Assembly: GCA_039819065.1 (NCBI GenBank)
Contig: JBCBSS010000022.1
Coordinates: 1 to 63,861 of the forward strand
Reading direction: 5' to 3'
Length of the DNA stretch: 63,861 nt
Source: JBCBSS01 sp039819065
GTDB lineage: Bacteria > Bacteroidota > Bacteroidia > Cytophagales > Cyclobacteriaceae
In this document: positions 43,270 to 52,563 of the stretch, in pieces
How the letters are laid out: every line of letters begins with the position of its first letter
Position numbering within the stretch: the first letter of the stretch is position 1
Translations under genes and position numbers: made by a program
Notes under the pieces: generated by a model
The model's database searches: none
The model's input: only the letters and a program-made list of their open reading frames with translations
What the model was told of the DNA's origin: nothing

Positions 43270-44082
43270 ATGACTATTCTATTTCCAACCGATTTCTCAG
43301 ATAGGGCTACCAAGGCGCTGGATGAAGCCATTGGTTTTGCCGAAAGATTCAAAGCCAAATTAATCATCCTTCACCTGTACCACCGCCCTGTATCAGGCAA
43401 GACTTCTTCCCAGGAAATGGTCAAGAGCCGCTTGCTGAAATTAGAGATGGATATAGATGATCAATTCAAAGAAATAAAGGAGCAAAACGAAAAACTCGCC
43501 ACTATATCTTATGAGTTCAGAAAATCTTTAGGGGTCTCCACAGAAGGTATTATTAATACGGCGCATTACGAAGATATTGACCTTATTATCATGGCCACCA
43601 AGGGTGCCAATGGCTTCGGCGAGATTTGGGGCACCAAGACCGCCCATATCGTAAAGGAGGTCAAAGTGCCGGTGCTGGTCATACCAGATGATACCACACT
43701 TGACATCAACAAGGTATGCCTCGCCTGTGACTACAGCGACGGAACCGATTACGAAGCGCTCAATCTACTGGCGAAAATAACCAAGGAAATGTCGATGGAT
43801 GTGAATGTGGTCACCTTGAACACCGAAGAGAAAGACCTGACCGATCACCAGCTTGTTCAGAGAGACAAAGTGAAAGAGCTGCTTTTATCCGCTCCGATAG
43901 CATTTGAATTCACTTTCAATCAACATAAAGAGATAGGCATCATCAATCACTGCCAGGCGAACAAGGCAGGTATGATCGCCATTCTCCCGAAACACTATTC
44001 TTTCATAGAATGGCTCTTTCATGATAGCCTGACTGAGAAGATGGTCTTTCACAGCCCGGTTCCATTATTAGTTCTAAAATAA
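43270..44082 (+). CDS. Universal stress protein, tandem UspA domains
   Basis: 270 residues: UspA domain 1 (about 1-140; ILFPTDFSDRATKALDEAIGFA, IIMATKGANGFGEIWGTKT close to the ATP-binding G-x2-G-x9-G pattern) and a second, more decayed domain (about 148-270; VCLACDYSDGTDYEALNLLA, VPLLVLK). It is cytoplasmic. It is the first gene after the FNR-like dyad and only nine bases before the V-ATPase E gene, so it belongs to that operon. Usp proteins bind ATP and respond to energy stress or oxygen limitation; coupling to the ATPase is inferred. Confidence 0.9.
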   Translation: MTILFPTDFSDRATKALDEAIGFAERFKAKLIILHLYHRPVSGKTSSQEMVKSRLLKLEMDIDDQFKEIKEQNEKLATISYEFRKSLGVSTEGIINTAHYEDIDLIIMATKGANGFGEIWGTKTAHIVKEVKVPVLVIPDDTTLDINKVCLACDYSDGTDYEALNLLAKITKEMSMDVNVVTLNTEEKDLTDHQLVQRDKVKELLLSAPIAFEFTFNQHKEIGIINHCQANKAGMIAILPKHYSFIEWLFHDSLTEKMVFHSPVPLLVLK

Positions 44083-44091
44083 AGTAGTCTT

Positions 44092-44700
44092 ATGACCCAA
44101 ACACTCAATAACATCGATCAGTTGGTCGACAAGATATACAAAGAAGGCATCGAGAAGGCAGAAAAGGAGTCCAACACCATACTTACGGATACACAGGCAA
44201 GCTGCCGGAAAATGCTGGAAGACGCAAAGAGTGAAGCAGACAAAATATTGGTAAAGGCCCGTCAAGAAGCAGATAGTTTATCAAGAAGCATAGAAAACGA
44301 ACTCAAGCTCAAGAGCAAACAAATGGTCAGCGACCTGAAGGCAGAAATCACCAACCTCATTGGTGATAAAGTGGTCAAGGAAAATGTGAAAGCCGCTTAT
44401 GCAGATACCGCCTTTTTTCAATCGGTCATTCTGGAAGCCATCAAGCACTGGAGTGCTACTAAAGGGTTACAATTGATACTACCCGAATCCCTGGAAGACA
44501 AGGTAAAAAAGACCTTACAATCCACATTGAAAACCGAACTGCCAGACCTGAATGTCACCTTCAATGATAAACTGGAAAGCGGATTCAGGATCAATAGCCA
44601 GGAAGACGGGTATCTGATTTCTTTTACGGACGAAGACTTTATCAACCTATTCAGAACCTACCTGACCGAACAGGCCGATCAACTATTATTTGCCGATTAA
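44092..44700 (+). CDS. V-type ATPase subunit E (peripheral stalk)
   Basis: 202 residues. A long N-terminal amphipathic coiled coil (about 1-105; KIYKEGIEKAEKESNTIL, EADKILVKARQEADSLSRS) and a globular C-terminal domain with SGFRINSQEDGYLISFTDEDFINLF. This is the layout of V/A-type subunit E, the peripheral stalk that ties the A3B3 head to subunit I. The position as first ATPase gene fits. The stop overlaps the ATG of the DUF2764 gene (TAATG). Confidence 0.88.
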   Translation: MTQTLNNIDQLVDKIYKEGIEKAEKESNTILTDTQASCRKMLEDAKSEADKILVKARQEADSLSRSIENELKLKSKQMVSDLKAEITNLIGDKVVKENVKAAYADTAFFQSVILEAIKHWSATKGLQLILPESLEDKVKKTLQSTLKTELPDLNVTFNDKLESGFRINSQEDGYLISFTDEDFINLFRTYLTEQADQLLFAD

Positions 44701-45527
44701 TGAATTACTACTACCTGATATCCGGACTGCCTGACATCACTCGGGATGTTGTACCTCAACAAATCGACTTTGATGAAGTATTTGATACCATTCAAAGAAA
44801 CCTGAATGACGAAGATAGCCGCATATTCAAATACCTCATTCTACCGAACGACAACCGGAACCTGCTCAATCACATCTTTCAAAAGTTTCACGGCGTTCCG
44901 ATCGGTGAGTTCGTCCTACCGGCTATCATACCCCAACAGAGCATAGACGATTATCATCGCCATGCGAACACCTTCCCGGATTACATGGTAGCATTCATCG
45001 ACCAGTATGAAGATCAGTTTGCGACCATATCTATGAGGGAAACAGAGGAAGCACTCAATAGCAAGTTCGAAGAGGAGATCATCAATGTGAATGATGCTTT
45101 CATTCTCAATTATACCCACTTTAACAAAGCACTGGGCCAACTGGCGTTTGCACTGAACGCTTCATACTACGATTTCATTGCCAAAAGTGAAGCCGACCTT
45201 AACGACACCTTAATGAATCAAATTGGTGTGGATAAAGGGATTCCTAGCACCGTTTTGAGGGACTACCCTTTCGTAGAAACGCTATCTGAGGCCGTACAAT
45301 CGCAAAATCCACTGGCACTTGAACAGCTGATTGATAAGATCAAATGGGAATACCTCGAGGGCATAAACGAGTTCTTTACGCGCGATCAGGTTTTTGCCTA
45401 TACCCTCAAGCTGCTCATGATACAGCGCTGGGCCAAGCTTGATCAGCAAAAAAACAATGAAGGTTTTGAAAGCCTCATCTCAAATATCAAAAGTTCTTTA
45501 TACGCTAAACAAACGGTAGTAGTATGA
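44700..45527 (+). CDS. DUF2764 protein, V-ATPase-associated
   Basis: 275 residues, alpha-helical. MNYYYLISGLPDI at the start, a middle FEEEIINVNDAFILNYTHFNKALG and a late DKIKWEYLEGINEFFTRDQVFAYTLKLLMIQRW match DUF2764. This family is encoded between subunits E and A in Chlamydia and Bacteroidota V-ATPase operons and probably replaces subunit C, the funnel between rotor and stalk. It overlaps both neighbours (1 base with E, 4 bases with A), a sign of strict stoichiometry. Confidence 0.87.
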   Translation: MNYYYLISGLPDITRDVVPQQIDFDEVFDTIQRNLNDEDSRIFKYLILPNDNRNLLNHIFQKFHGVPIGEFVLPAIIPQQSIDDYHRHANTFPDYMVAFIDQYEDQFATISMRETEEALNSKFEEEIINVNDAFILNYTHFNKALGQLAFALNASYYDFIAKSEADLNDTLMNQIGVDKGIPSTVLRDYPFVETLSEAVQSQNPLALEQLIDKIKWEYLEGINEFFTRDQVFAYTLKLLMIQRWAKLDQQKNNEGFESLISNIKSSLYAKQTVVV

Positions 45528-47296
45528 CACAAGGAAGAGTCACCGGTATTGTCGCTAACCTCATCTTCATAGAAGCGGAAGGGCCTGTCAAGCAAAATGA
45601 AATATGCCTGATCGAGAGTGATGGAAAGCAGATGATGGCAGAGGTAATCAGGCTTTCGGGCAGCCAGGTATCGGCACAGCTATTTGAATCGGGCATCACC
45701 ATCGCCATGAACAGCCTCGTCACTTTTACCGGTAGCATGCTGGAGGTAGAATTAGGCCCCGGCATTCTGTCCAAGCGTTTCGACGGATTGCAAAATGACC
45801 TTTCCAAGATGGAGGGGCTATTTATAGAAGCAGGTGACACCACCGCCCCACTGGACGAAGACGTAGTGTACAAATTCACACCACTAGCCAAGGTTGGTGA
45901 CAGAGTTGAGGCAGGCCACTGGCTGGGCAGTGTGATGGAGAATTGGATCGATCACAAAATCATGGCGCCGTTTACCCTGGAGGGCGAATACACCATCAAA
46001 ACACTGGTTGAAGAAGGCTCTCACAAGATATCCGATGCTATCGCCGTACTTACCTCATCATCAGGGGAAGAGGTGTCGGTGACTATGAAGCAAAAATGGC
46101 CGGTCAAACTAGCCGTCGATATTTACAAGAAGAAAATGCGGCCGCATCAGTTATTGCAGACTGGTCTGCGCGTGATCGATACGCTTAACCCCATCGCTGA
46201 AGGCGGTACAGGCTACATTCCAGGGCCATTCGGTACGGGCAAAACGGTTTTGCAACAGGCGATTGCCAAAAACAGCCAAACCGATATCGTGATCATAGTG
46301 GCCTGCGGAGAGCGCGCCAACGAAGTGGTGGAGATCTTTACCGAATTTCCACAATTGGTGGATACCAAAGGCCATCCGCTGGATGAGAAGATCACTATCA
46401 TTTGTAATACCTCTAACATGCCCGTAGCGGCGCGTGAGGCTTCCGTTTACGTGGGCATGACACTGGCGGAATATTACCGCTGCATGGGACTGAAAGTACT
46501 GATGTTGGCTGATTCTACCTCAAGATGGGCGCAGGCGCTAAGGGAGATGTCCAATCGTATGGAAGAGCTACCTGGCCCGGATGCGTTCCCGGTAGAATTA
46601 CCTTCTACGATTGCCAACTTCTACAGTAGGGCCGGCATAGTAGAGTTGAACAACGGTGAAACCGGTTCGGTCACCTTTATCGGCACTGTTTCTCCGGCCG
46701 GTGGTAACTTCAAAGAACCCGTAACTGAATCTACCAGTAAAGTGGCTAGGTGTTTCTATGCCCTATCCCAAAAGCGAGCGGATGCCAAGCGCTACCCTGC
46801 CATAGACCCATTGGCCTCTTATTCTAAGTATCTAGAATACCCTGAATTCATCAAGAATACCAACACCACCATTCAGGAAGGTTGGACAGAATTAGTGACC
46901 CGAGCCAAGGATACGGTGAGAACGGGACTGGAAGTGAGAGACCAGATCAACATCCTTGGGGATGATGCGGTGCCGGTAGAGTATCACATCAGTTTCTGGA
47001 AAAGTGAGCTGATCGATTTTGCCCTCATCCAGCAGGACTCATTTGATGATATCGACATGAATGCTCCCATGGAGCGACAAAAATATATGCTGAATAAGGT
47101 CATGGATATCTGTGACCAAAACTTCGATTTCGAAGATTTTGAAGCAACGGCTGCTTTCTTCAAGAAGCTGATCAACCTGCTCAGGCAGATGAATTACTCC
47201 GAGTTCGATAGTGATTCATTTAAGCAGTATGAGCAAACGGTCAACGAAGAAGTGGCAGCACATAGTAATGAGCAAGTAACATTAAAAGAGGCTTAG
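45524..47296 (+). CDS. V-type ATPase catalytic subunit A
   Basis: 590 residues. N-terminal barrel (about 1-70), the non-homologous bulge region (about 110-190) typical of subunit A, P-loop GPFGTGKT at 234-241 (commonly GPFGSGKT), catalytic Glu in GERANE at about 263, LADSTSRWAQALREMS and FPVELPSTIANFYSRAG, and the C-terminal helical domain. It hydrolyses or makes ATP at the head interface with B. ATGA overlap with the DUF2764 gene; B follows nine bases after the stop. Confidence 0.97.
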   Translation: MTQGRVTGIVANLIFIEAEGPVKQNEICLIESDGKQMMAEVIRLSGSQVSAQLFESGITIAMNSLVTFTGSMLEVELGPGILSKRFDGLQNDLSKMEGLFIEAGDTTAPLDEDVVYKFTPLAKVGDRVEAGHWLGSVMENWIDHKIMAPFTLEGEYTIKTLVEEGSHKISDAIAVLTSSSGEEVSVTMKQKWPVKLAVDIYKKKMRPHQLLQTGLRVIDTLNPIAEGGTGYIPGPFGTGKTVLQQAIAKNSQTDIVIIVACGERANEVVEIFTEFPQLVDTKGHPLDEKITIICNTSNMPVAAREASVYVGMTLAEYYRCMGLKVLMLADSTSRWAQALREMSNRMEELPGPDAFPVELPSTIANFYSRAGIVELNNGETGSVTFIGTVSPAGGNFKEPVTESTSKVARCFYALSQKRADAKRYPAIDPLASYSKYLEYPEFIKNTNTTIQEGWTELVTRAKDTVRTGLEVRDQINILGDDAVPVEYHISFWKSELIDFALIQQDSFDDIDMNAPMERQKYMLNKVMDICDQNFDFEDFEATAAFFKKLINLLRQMNYSEFDSDSFKQYEQTVNEEVAAHSNEQVTLKEA

Positions 47297-47305
47297 CACA
47301 CGTCT

Positions 47306-48658
47306 ATGAAAACAAAGGCATTCCAACGCATTTACACCAAGATATCCAAATACACCAAGGCGACTTGTACTGTACAGGCCGAAGGCGTACGTTATGGAGA
47401 ATTGGCTTGGGTAGAAAACAGACCAGCGCAGGTGATCAGTGTGATCAACGATACCGTCACCCTGCAGGTATTCTCAGGTACGGAAGGCATCTCTTCCTTC
47501 TCCGAAGTGGTCTTTTCCGGCCGCTCACCCGTACTGAAAGTAGACGACCTACTGGCCGGACGTTTTCTGGATGCCTATGGAGAGCCCATTGACGATGGGC
47601 CGGAATTGCGCGGGCAAACCCGGCTCATCAATAGTGGTGCGGTAAACCCGGTAAAACGGGCTAAACCTTCTACACTATTAGCCACAGGGATCGCCGGTAT
47701 CGACCTGAACAATACCCTGGTGACGGGTCAGAAAATCCCGTTCTTCGCTGACCCTGACCAACCTTACAACCAGGTACTGGCAGAAGTAGCCATGCGGGCA
47801 GAAGCGGATAAGATCATTCTAGGTGGTATGGGACTATCTCATGATGACTACCTTTTCTTCAAAAATAAGTTTACCGATGCAGGTGTATTGGACAAGATCG
47901 TTTGTTTCATCAATACCTCAGAAAACCCACCCTTGGAGCGGTTGCTGATACCCAACATGGCCTGTACGGCGGCAGAATACTTCGCCAACGACAAAAATGA
48001 GAAGGTGCTGGTACTGTTGACCGACATGACCTTGTACGCCGATGCCTTGGCTATCGTGGCGAACAAAATGGATCAGATTCCTTCCAAGGATTCTATGCCG
48101 GGTTCCTTATATAGTGATTTGGCGAGTATCTATGAAAAGTCAGTGCAGTTTACGCATGGCGGTTCTATCACCATTATTGCGGTGACTACCCTGAACGAAG
48201 GCGATATTACCCACGCCATTCCGGACAATACCGGTTATATTACCGAGGGGCAGCTCTTCCTCAAACACGATACCGACATAGGTAAGGTGATCGTCGATCC
48301 TTTCAGGAGCCTTTCGAGACTTAAACAGAACGTCATCGGCAAGAAAACGCGCAAAGACCACCCTCAGGTGATGAATGCCCTGATCCGATTATATGCGGAT
48401 GCCATGGAAGCCAAGACCAAGAAGGAAAACGGTTTTGATCTCAGTGAATACGACAAACGCTGTTTGAACTTTGCCCGAGAGTATGCCTTGCGGTTACTGG
48501 CTATTGATGTCAATATTACCATTGATGAAATGCTGGACACGGGCTGGCATTTACTGCAAAAATACTTCGAGCGATACGAGGTGGGTATCAAGGAGGAATT
48601 CATCGAAAAGTACTGGAAATCAGAAACGCCAAAAGAAGCACTCATCGCGGAAGAATAG
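47306..48658 (+). CDS. V-type ATPase subunit B
   Basis: 450 residues; non-catalytic nucleotide-binding subunit, without a P-loop. Recognised by VRYGELAWVENRPAQVISV, VFSGRSPVLKV, FLDAYGEPIDDGPE, TGIAGIDLNNTLVTGQKIPFF, LVLLTDMTLYADAL, PGSLYSDLASIYEKS and ITEGQLFLKHD. It alternates with A in the A3B3 ring. The start is at ATG 47306. Confidence 0.96.
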   Translation: MKTKAFQRIYTKISKYTKATCTVQAEGVRYGELAWVENRPAQVISVINDTVTLQVFSGTEGISSFSEVVFSGRSPVLKVDDLLAGRFLDAYGEPIDDGPELRGQTRLINSGAVNPVKRAKPSTLLATGIAGIDLNNTLVTGQKIPFFADPDQPYNQVLAEVAMRAEADKIILGGMGLSHDDYLFFKNKFTDAGVLDKIVCFINTSENPPLERLLIPNMACTAAEYFANDKNEKVLVLLTDMTLYADALAIVANKMDQIPSKDSMPGSLYSDLASIYEKSVQFTHGGSITIIAVTTLNEGDITHAIPDNTGYITEGQLFLKHDTDIGKVIVDPFRSLSRLKQNVIGKKTRKDHPQVMNALIRLYADAMEAKTKKENGFDLSEYDKRCLNFAREYALRLLAIDVNITIDEMLDTGWHLLQKYFERYEVGIKEEFIEKYWKSETPKEALIAEE

Positions 48659-48661
48659 ACT

Positions 48662-49258
48662 ATGGCACTCAAATTCCAATATAACAAGACCATAATACAG
48701 CAATTCCGCAAGCAGTTGTCTATCCGCGAGAAGGCTTTGCCCATTCTCAAGAACAAGGAAACGGCCTTGAGAACGGAGGCCAAGGAAGCGCTGAAAAGAT
48801 TGGCTGAGTTGAAAAAAGAGCGTGAGGCCATAGGAAAAAAGTTAGAAGCATTCTCGAAGTTCTGGTTTGAGTTTCCCCATGTGCTCGTTCTACAAGATGA
48901 AGGCATCTACACCAAAAAGGTAGTAGGTGTCAACTTACCGGAAGTGGGTGAAGTGGAGTTTGAGGTCGAGGATATTAGCTGGAAGGAATATCCCAGCTGG
49001 GTACCGGCAGGGGTCGACATTTTGAAGCAGGTCATCACCTGTGATATCAAAATCGACACTATCGCCAAACAAGCGCACCTGCTCGACCTGGCCCGTAAAA
49101 AGACTACCCAGAAGGTCAACCTGTACGAGAAGGTGCAAATACCGGCTTATGAAGATGCCATTCTGAAAATCAAACGCTTTCTGGAGGACAAAGAGAATAT
49201 TTCCAAGGCAGCGCAGAAGATTGTGAAGAAGAAAAAAGAAAGGAGGGCTGCAGCTTGA
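48662..49258 (+). CDS. V-type ATPase subunit D (central shaft)
   Basis: 198 residues with the two long helices of the shaft: ALKFQYNKTIIQQFRKQLSI...KNKETALRTEAKEALKR at the N-terminus and LARKKTTQKVNLYEKVQIP...IKRFLEDKENISKAAQKIVKKKKER at the C-terminus, with the motif VNLYEKVQIPAYEDAI. It rotates within the A3B3 head. It starts three bases after B, and its TGA overlaps the TTG start of subunit I. Confidence 0.94.
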   Translation: MALKFQYNKTIIQQFRKQLSIREKALPILKNKETALRTEAKEALKRLAELKKEREAIGKKLEAFSKFWFEFPHVLVLQDEGIYTKKVVGVNLPEVGEVEFEVEDISWKEYPSWVPAGVDILKQVITCDIKIDTIAKQAHLLDLARKKTTQKVNLYEKVQIPAYEDAILKIKRFLEDKENISKAAQKIVKKKKERRAAA

Positions 49259-51087
49259 AAGCGGTATTCAAAAAGATAGAACTGCTGATCTTCCACCGAG
49301 AAAGAGACCACATCACATCGATGTTGCAGGAATTGGGTGTGCTCCACCTGGAGCTGGACATGCAACTCTCCAATGAAAGCATTGAAGCGATAGAACTGAA
49401 GAAGAAAAGGCTCGAAAGAGCATTGGAGACGCTTGACAGTCATATCAAACGCAATGGACGCAACACGAAGCAGACATCTTCAGAAGCCAAGTCTATTGAG
49501 GATGTAACGGATGAGATTCTCAACCTCAGGCATCAACAGGAGACAGATAACCAGGCACGCGAGGTCATTCGTAAGAACAAGCTCAAATTGCTGCCTTGGG
49601 GAAATTTCGACCTGAATAAGTTAGCGAAGTTGCGCGCAAAGGGGGTGAACCTTCATTTCTTCATTGCCAAGAAAAAGGAGTTCAGAAATCATGACTTCGG
49701 TGACCTGGCGTATACAGAAATCAACCATATACAAGATCAGGTCTATTTCGTAGTGGCCTCTCACGGAGCAACACCTACCCTACCCTTTGAGAGCGTAGAG
49801 CTTCCTAAAATAAGCCTACAAGAAACACTAGATAGGGAAAGTGAACTCGATGCCAGTAGCATCCAACTGGACGATCAAATTGGTCAGTACATCCCTTACC
49901 GCTTACAGCTATCTCAGCAATTGCGATTCATAGAGAATCAATGGATGTACCTGATCGCCAATAGCAGTTATGAAGAAATGGCAGAAGGTGCCATTCTATC
50001 CCTATCAGGATGGTTTCCGGCGCCTATGGAAGAGCGATTGCTGTTCTACCTGAAGAAAGAAAACGTGACCTACGCCATCAGTGATGCAGAACCCAGTGAT
50101 CAAGTTCCTGTCTTGTTGAAGAATCCAAAATACCCTAAGTTCTTCGAGCCCATCACCAGGATATTCCAGTTGCCCAACTACTATGAATTGGACTTGACGC
50201 CCTTCATAGCCGTCTTCTACCCTATTTTATTTGCTTATTGTTTGGGTGATGCGGGCTACGGATTGATATTGCTCATAGCCGCTGTTGTAGGTGCTTTCAC
50301 CTTTCTAAAAACATCCAGGGGTATGGCGATTTTAGGCATCATACTCGGTGTTATGACCACCGTGATGGGGGTGATAAAGTCAGGCAGTATCTTCGGCTTG
50401 CCCTTAGCAGGGGAAGACGCCAATCCACTGTTCAGTTTCTTAGCTGAATACATTTTGATACCTGATGATCGGGAATTCTGGTTGAATGCTTTCAATGTGG
50501 CCTTGATGATTGGGGTTGTACAGATTTTGTCAGGCATCATGATTTCTATCTACAACAAAGTGCGGTATCATAGCATGGTGGCTGCTTTGCCACAGGTAGG
50601 TAAACTGTTCATGGTTACCAGCCTGATATGGATATTCCTGGCCGACATGCAAGGCGTGGCCGTTTTAGCGCCTTTGCCCATCGTCCGGCAACTGATCCTC
50701 GTGACTGGGGTGCTGCTGGTGCTATTCTTCCATGATATGAAAAAGTCGATCGTGGGTCGTACGGCCAGTGGTATTCTACCCCTGTTTTTCATAGTAACCG
50801 GCATCCTGGGTGACGTCCTCTCCTATGTCCGTCTCTTTGCGCTGGGCGTGGCGTCCTCCGTGCTAGGGCTGGTAGTCAACCAGATCGGCATGGGCATGAT
50901 CAACGGTGCCTGGTGGGGATTTATACTGGCGATCGTATTCTTGCTCATCGGGCACGGGCTCAATTTCGCCCTGGCTACTTTAGGTGCCTTCGTACACCCT
51001 TTGAGATTGACTTTTGTAGAATTCTATAACAACGCCCAATTCGAAGGTGGCGGTGTTGAATATAAACCTTTTAGAAAGCATAGTTGA
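49255..51087 (+). CDS. V-type ATPase subunit I (stator, a-subunit)
   Basis: 610 residues from TTG 49255 (TTGA overlap with D); no better start exists. The N-terminal half (about 1-310) is soluble with coiled coils. The C-terminal half has seven or so membrane helices (about 320-600), including FYPILFAYCLGDAGYG, DVLSYVRLFALGVASSVLG (with the essential Arg of the ion channel) and LGAFVHPLRLTFVEFYNNAQFEGGG. It holds the ion half-channels against the K ring. Confidence 0.96.
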   Translation: MKAVFKKIELLIFHRERDHITSMLQELGVLHLELDMQLSNESIEAIELKKKRLERALETLDSHIKRNGRNTKQTSSEAKSIEDVTDEILNLRHQQETDNQAREVIRKNKLKLLPWGNFDLNKLAKLRAKGVNLHFFIAKKKEFRNHDFGDLAYTEINHIQDQVYFVVASHGATPTLPFESVELPKISLQETLDRESELDASSIQLDDQIGQYIPYRLQLSQQLRFIENQWMYLIANSSYEEMAEGAILSLSGWFPAPMEERLLFYLKKENVTYAISDAEPSDQVPVLLKNPKYPKFFEPITRIFQLPNYYELDLTPFIAVFYPILFAYCLGDAGYGLILLIAAVVGAFTFLKTSRGMAILGIILGVMTTVMGVIKSGSIFGLPLAGEDANPLFSFLAEYILIPDDREFWLNAFNVALMIGVVQILSGIMISIYNKVRYHSMVAALPQVGKLFMVTSLIWIFLADMQGVAVLAPLPIVRQLILVTGVLLVLFFHDMKKSIVGRTASGILPLFFIVTGILGDVLSYVRLFALGVASSVLGLVVNQIGMGMINGAWWGFILAIVFLLIGHGLNFALATLGAFVHPLRLTFVEFYNNAQFEGGGVEYKPFRKHS

Positions 51088-51126
51088 CAATTTGAATTAG
51101 CTCTAACGTGATATAAACTATAGAAT

Positions 51127-51579
51127 ATGGAAACTTTACCTTTAATACTTGCATTTATCGGCATTGGTCTGCTGGTGGGCCTTTCGGGATGTGGAAGCGC
51201 GATGGGTACCGCGATTGGTGCTATGGCCACGGTCGGAGCGCTTAAGAAACGTCCGGGATCATTCGGCTCCTTTATCGTGCTCAGTGCCTTGCCCGGTACG
51301 CAAGGGCTCTACGGTTTTGCAGGCTTTTTCATTCTACAAGACCTTATCGGTCCTAGTATGACCCTGCTACAAGGTGCCGGTATACTAGGTGGTGGATTGG
51401 CACTGGGTTTGGCCGGGTTATTCTCGGGCATGTACCAGGGAAAAGTTTGCGCCAATAGCATCGATAGTATCGGATCAGGCAATGATGTATTCGGAAGGGC
51501 ACTCATTTTGGCGGTTTTTCCAGAACTTTATGCTATTATAGCCTTTGCTTCTCTCTTCTTGATCAGAGGCATTCTATAA
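51127..51579 (+). CDS. V-type ATPase subunit K (proteolipid rotor ring)
   Basis: 150 residues, four hydrophobic helices (about 5-33, 46-72, 82-105 and 122-148), a duplicated hairpin. Ion-site residues line up with Enterococcus NtpK: L55, T58, Q59 and Y62 in LPGTQGLY, Q104 in YQGKV and the essential E133 in FPELYAI (NtpK L61, T64, Q65, Y68, Q110, E139). This set predicts Na+ rather than H+ coupling. It is the last ATPase gene, 39 bases after I and 17 before a universal stress protein gene. Confidence 0.95.
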   Translation: METLPLILAFIGIGLLVGLSGCGSAMGTAIGAMATVGALKKRPGSFGSFIVLSALPGTQGLYGFAGFFILQDLIGPSMTLLQGAGILGGGLALGLAGLFSGMYQGKVCANSIDSIGSGNDVFGRALILAVFPELYAIIAFASLFLIRGIL

Positions 51580-51596
51580 AGCAAAAAAGTGTTCTC

Positions 51597-52523
51597 ATGA
51601 AAACAGCCCAGTATCAACCCTTTAAGACGGCCCTCGTGGCACTCGATCTCAGTTACATGGACGAACATCTCATTCGCTACACGGCGATGTTGAGCAAGGT
51701 GCTTCCATTGGAAAGGATCTTTTTCGTCCACGTCGCTAAAGACCTGGAGTTGCCAGATGAGGTACTGACCAAATACCCCGATCTGCTAGCACCACTGGAT
51801 GAGACCATCGAGACCGATATCAACAAAAAGATCGCCACTCATTTTGGTGATTCCGAGGTTGAGGTCAGCTGTACCATCAAAGAGGGAAGCCCGATCCAGG
51901 AGATACTGAAAATGGCTAAAATCAAGATAGCCGACCTGATCATCATGGGTAGAAAAAAGAGCCTGGAAGGATCGGGTTTGGTGACCAGCCACCTGGCACG
52001 GAAATGTCCTAGCTCCCTCCTGTTGGTCACGGAAGGTTTCAATAAGCATATACACAATATCTTGGTACCGGTGGACTTCTCCGGTCATGCGGCACTGGCT
52101 GCCAAGCACGCCTTGGCTATGGCTGACAACAGCGAAGCCAAAGTGCAACTAGCCCATGTATTCACGGTGCCATCCGGATACTCCAAAATGGGAAAAACCT
52201 ATGAGCAGTTCGCCGAAATCATGAAGTCCCATGCTTCCCATGATTGCGAAAATTTCCTCCGCATACATGAGCTACCCAAAGACCTGAATTGTGAATATCT
52301 GCTGAACGGGGAAAATAAGTTTTCCCGCATCATTTACAATGAAGCCAAGGAGCTTAAAATGGACCTCATCATCCTGGGCTCTAAAGGTAGAACCGATGCC
52401 TCATCCATTCTGATGGGCTCACAAGCCGAAAAGCTGGCCTACGCCGATGGTGATATTCCTATATTGATCGTCAAGAACAAAGGCGAGAACATGGGCTTTC
52501 TGGAAACCCTGCTTGGCCTTTGA
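51597..52523 (+). CDS. Universal stress protein, tandem UspA domains
   Basis: 308 residues. Domain 1 (about 5-145) starts KTALVALDLSYMDEHLIRY and has a decayed nucleotide loop (IIMGRKKSLEGSG). Domain 2 (about 150-295) starts NILVPVDFSGHAALAAKHAL and keeps the full ATP-binding pattern G-S-K-G-x9-G-S. It lies 17 bases after subunit K, so it ends the operon that also begins with a tandem-domain Usp. The role with the ATPase is unproven. Confidence 0.92.
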   Translation: MKTAQYQPFKTALVALDLSYMDEHLIRYTAMLSKVLPLERIFFVHVAKDLELPDEVLTKYPDLLAPLDETIETDINKKIATHFGDSEVEVSCTIKEGSPIQEILKMAKIKIADLIIMGRKKSLEGSGLVTSHLARKCPSSLLLVTEGFNKHIHNILVPVDFSGHAALAAKHALAMADNSEAKVQLAHVFTVPSGYSKMGKTYEQFAEIMKSHASHDCENFLRIHELPKDLNCEYLLNGENKFSRIIYNEAKELKMDLIILGSKGRTDASSILMGSQAEKLAYADGDIPILIVKNKGENMGFLETLLGL

Positions 52524-52532
52524 TGGTGTACG

Positions 52533-52550
52533 GCGAACATTCCTGTTCGC
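52533..52550 (+). terminator. Hairpin after the operon
   Basis: GCGAACA-TTCC-TGTTCGC, a perfect 7-bp stem ten bases after the Usp stop. Only a weak T-run follows. Confidence 0.5.
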
Positions 52551-52563
52551 TGATTTAGGCTAA

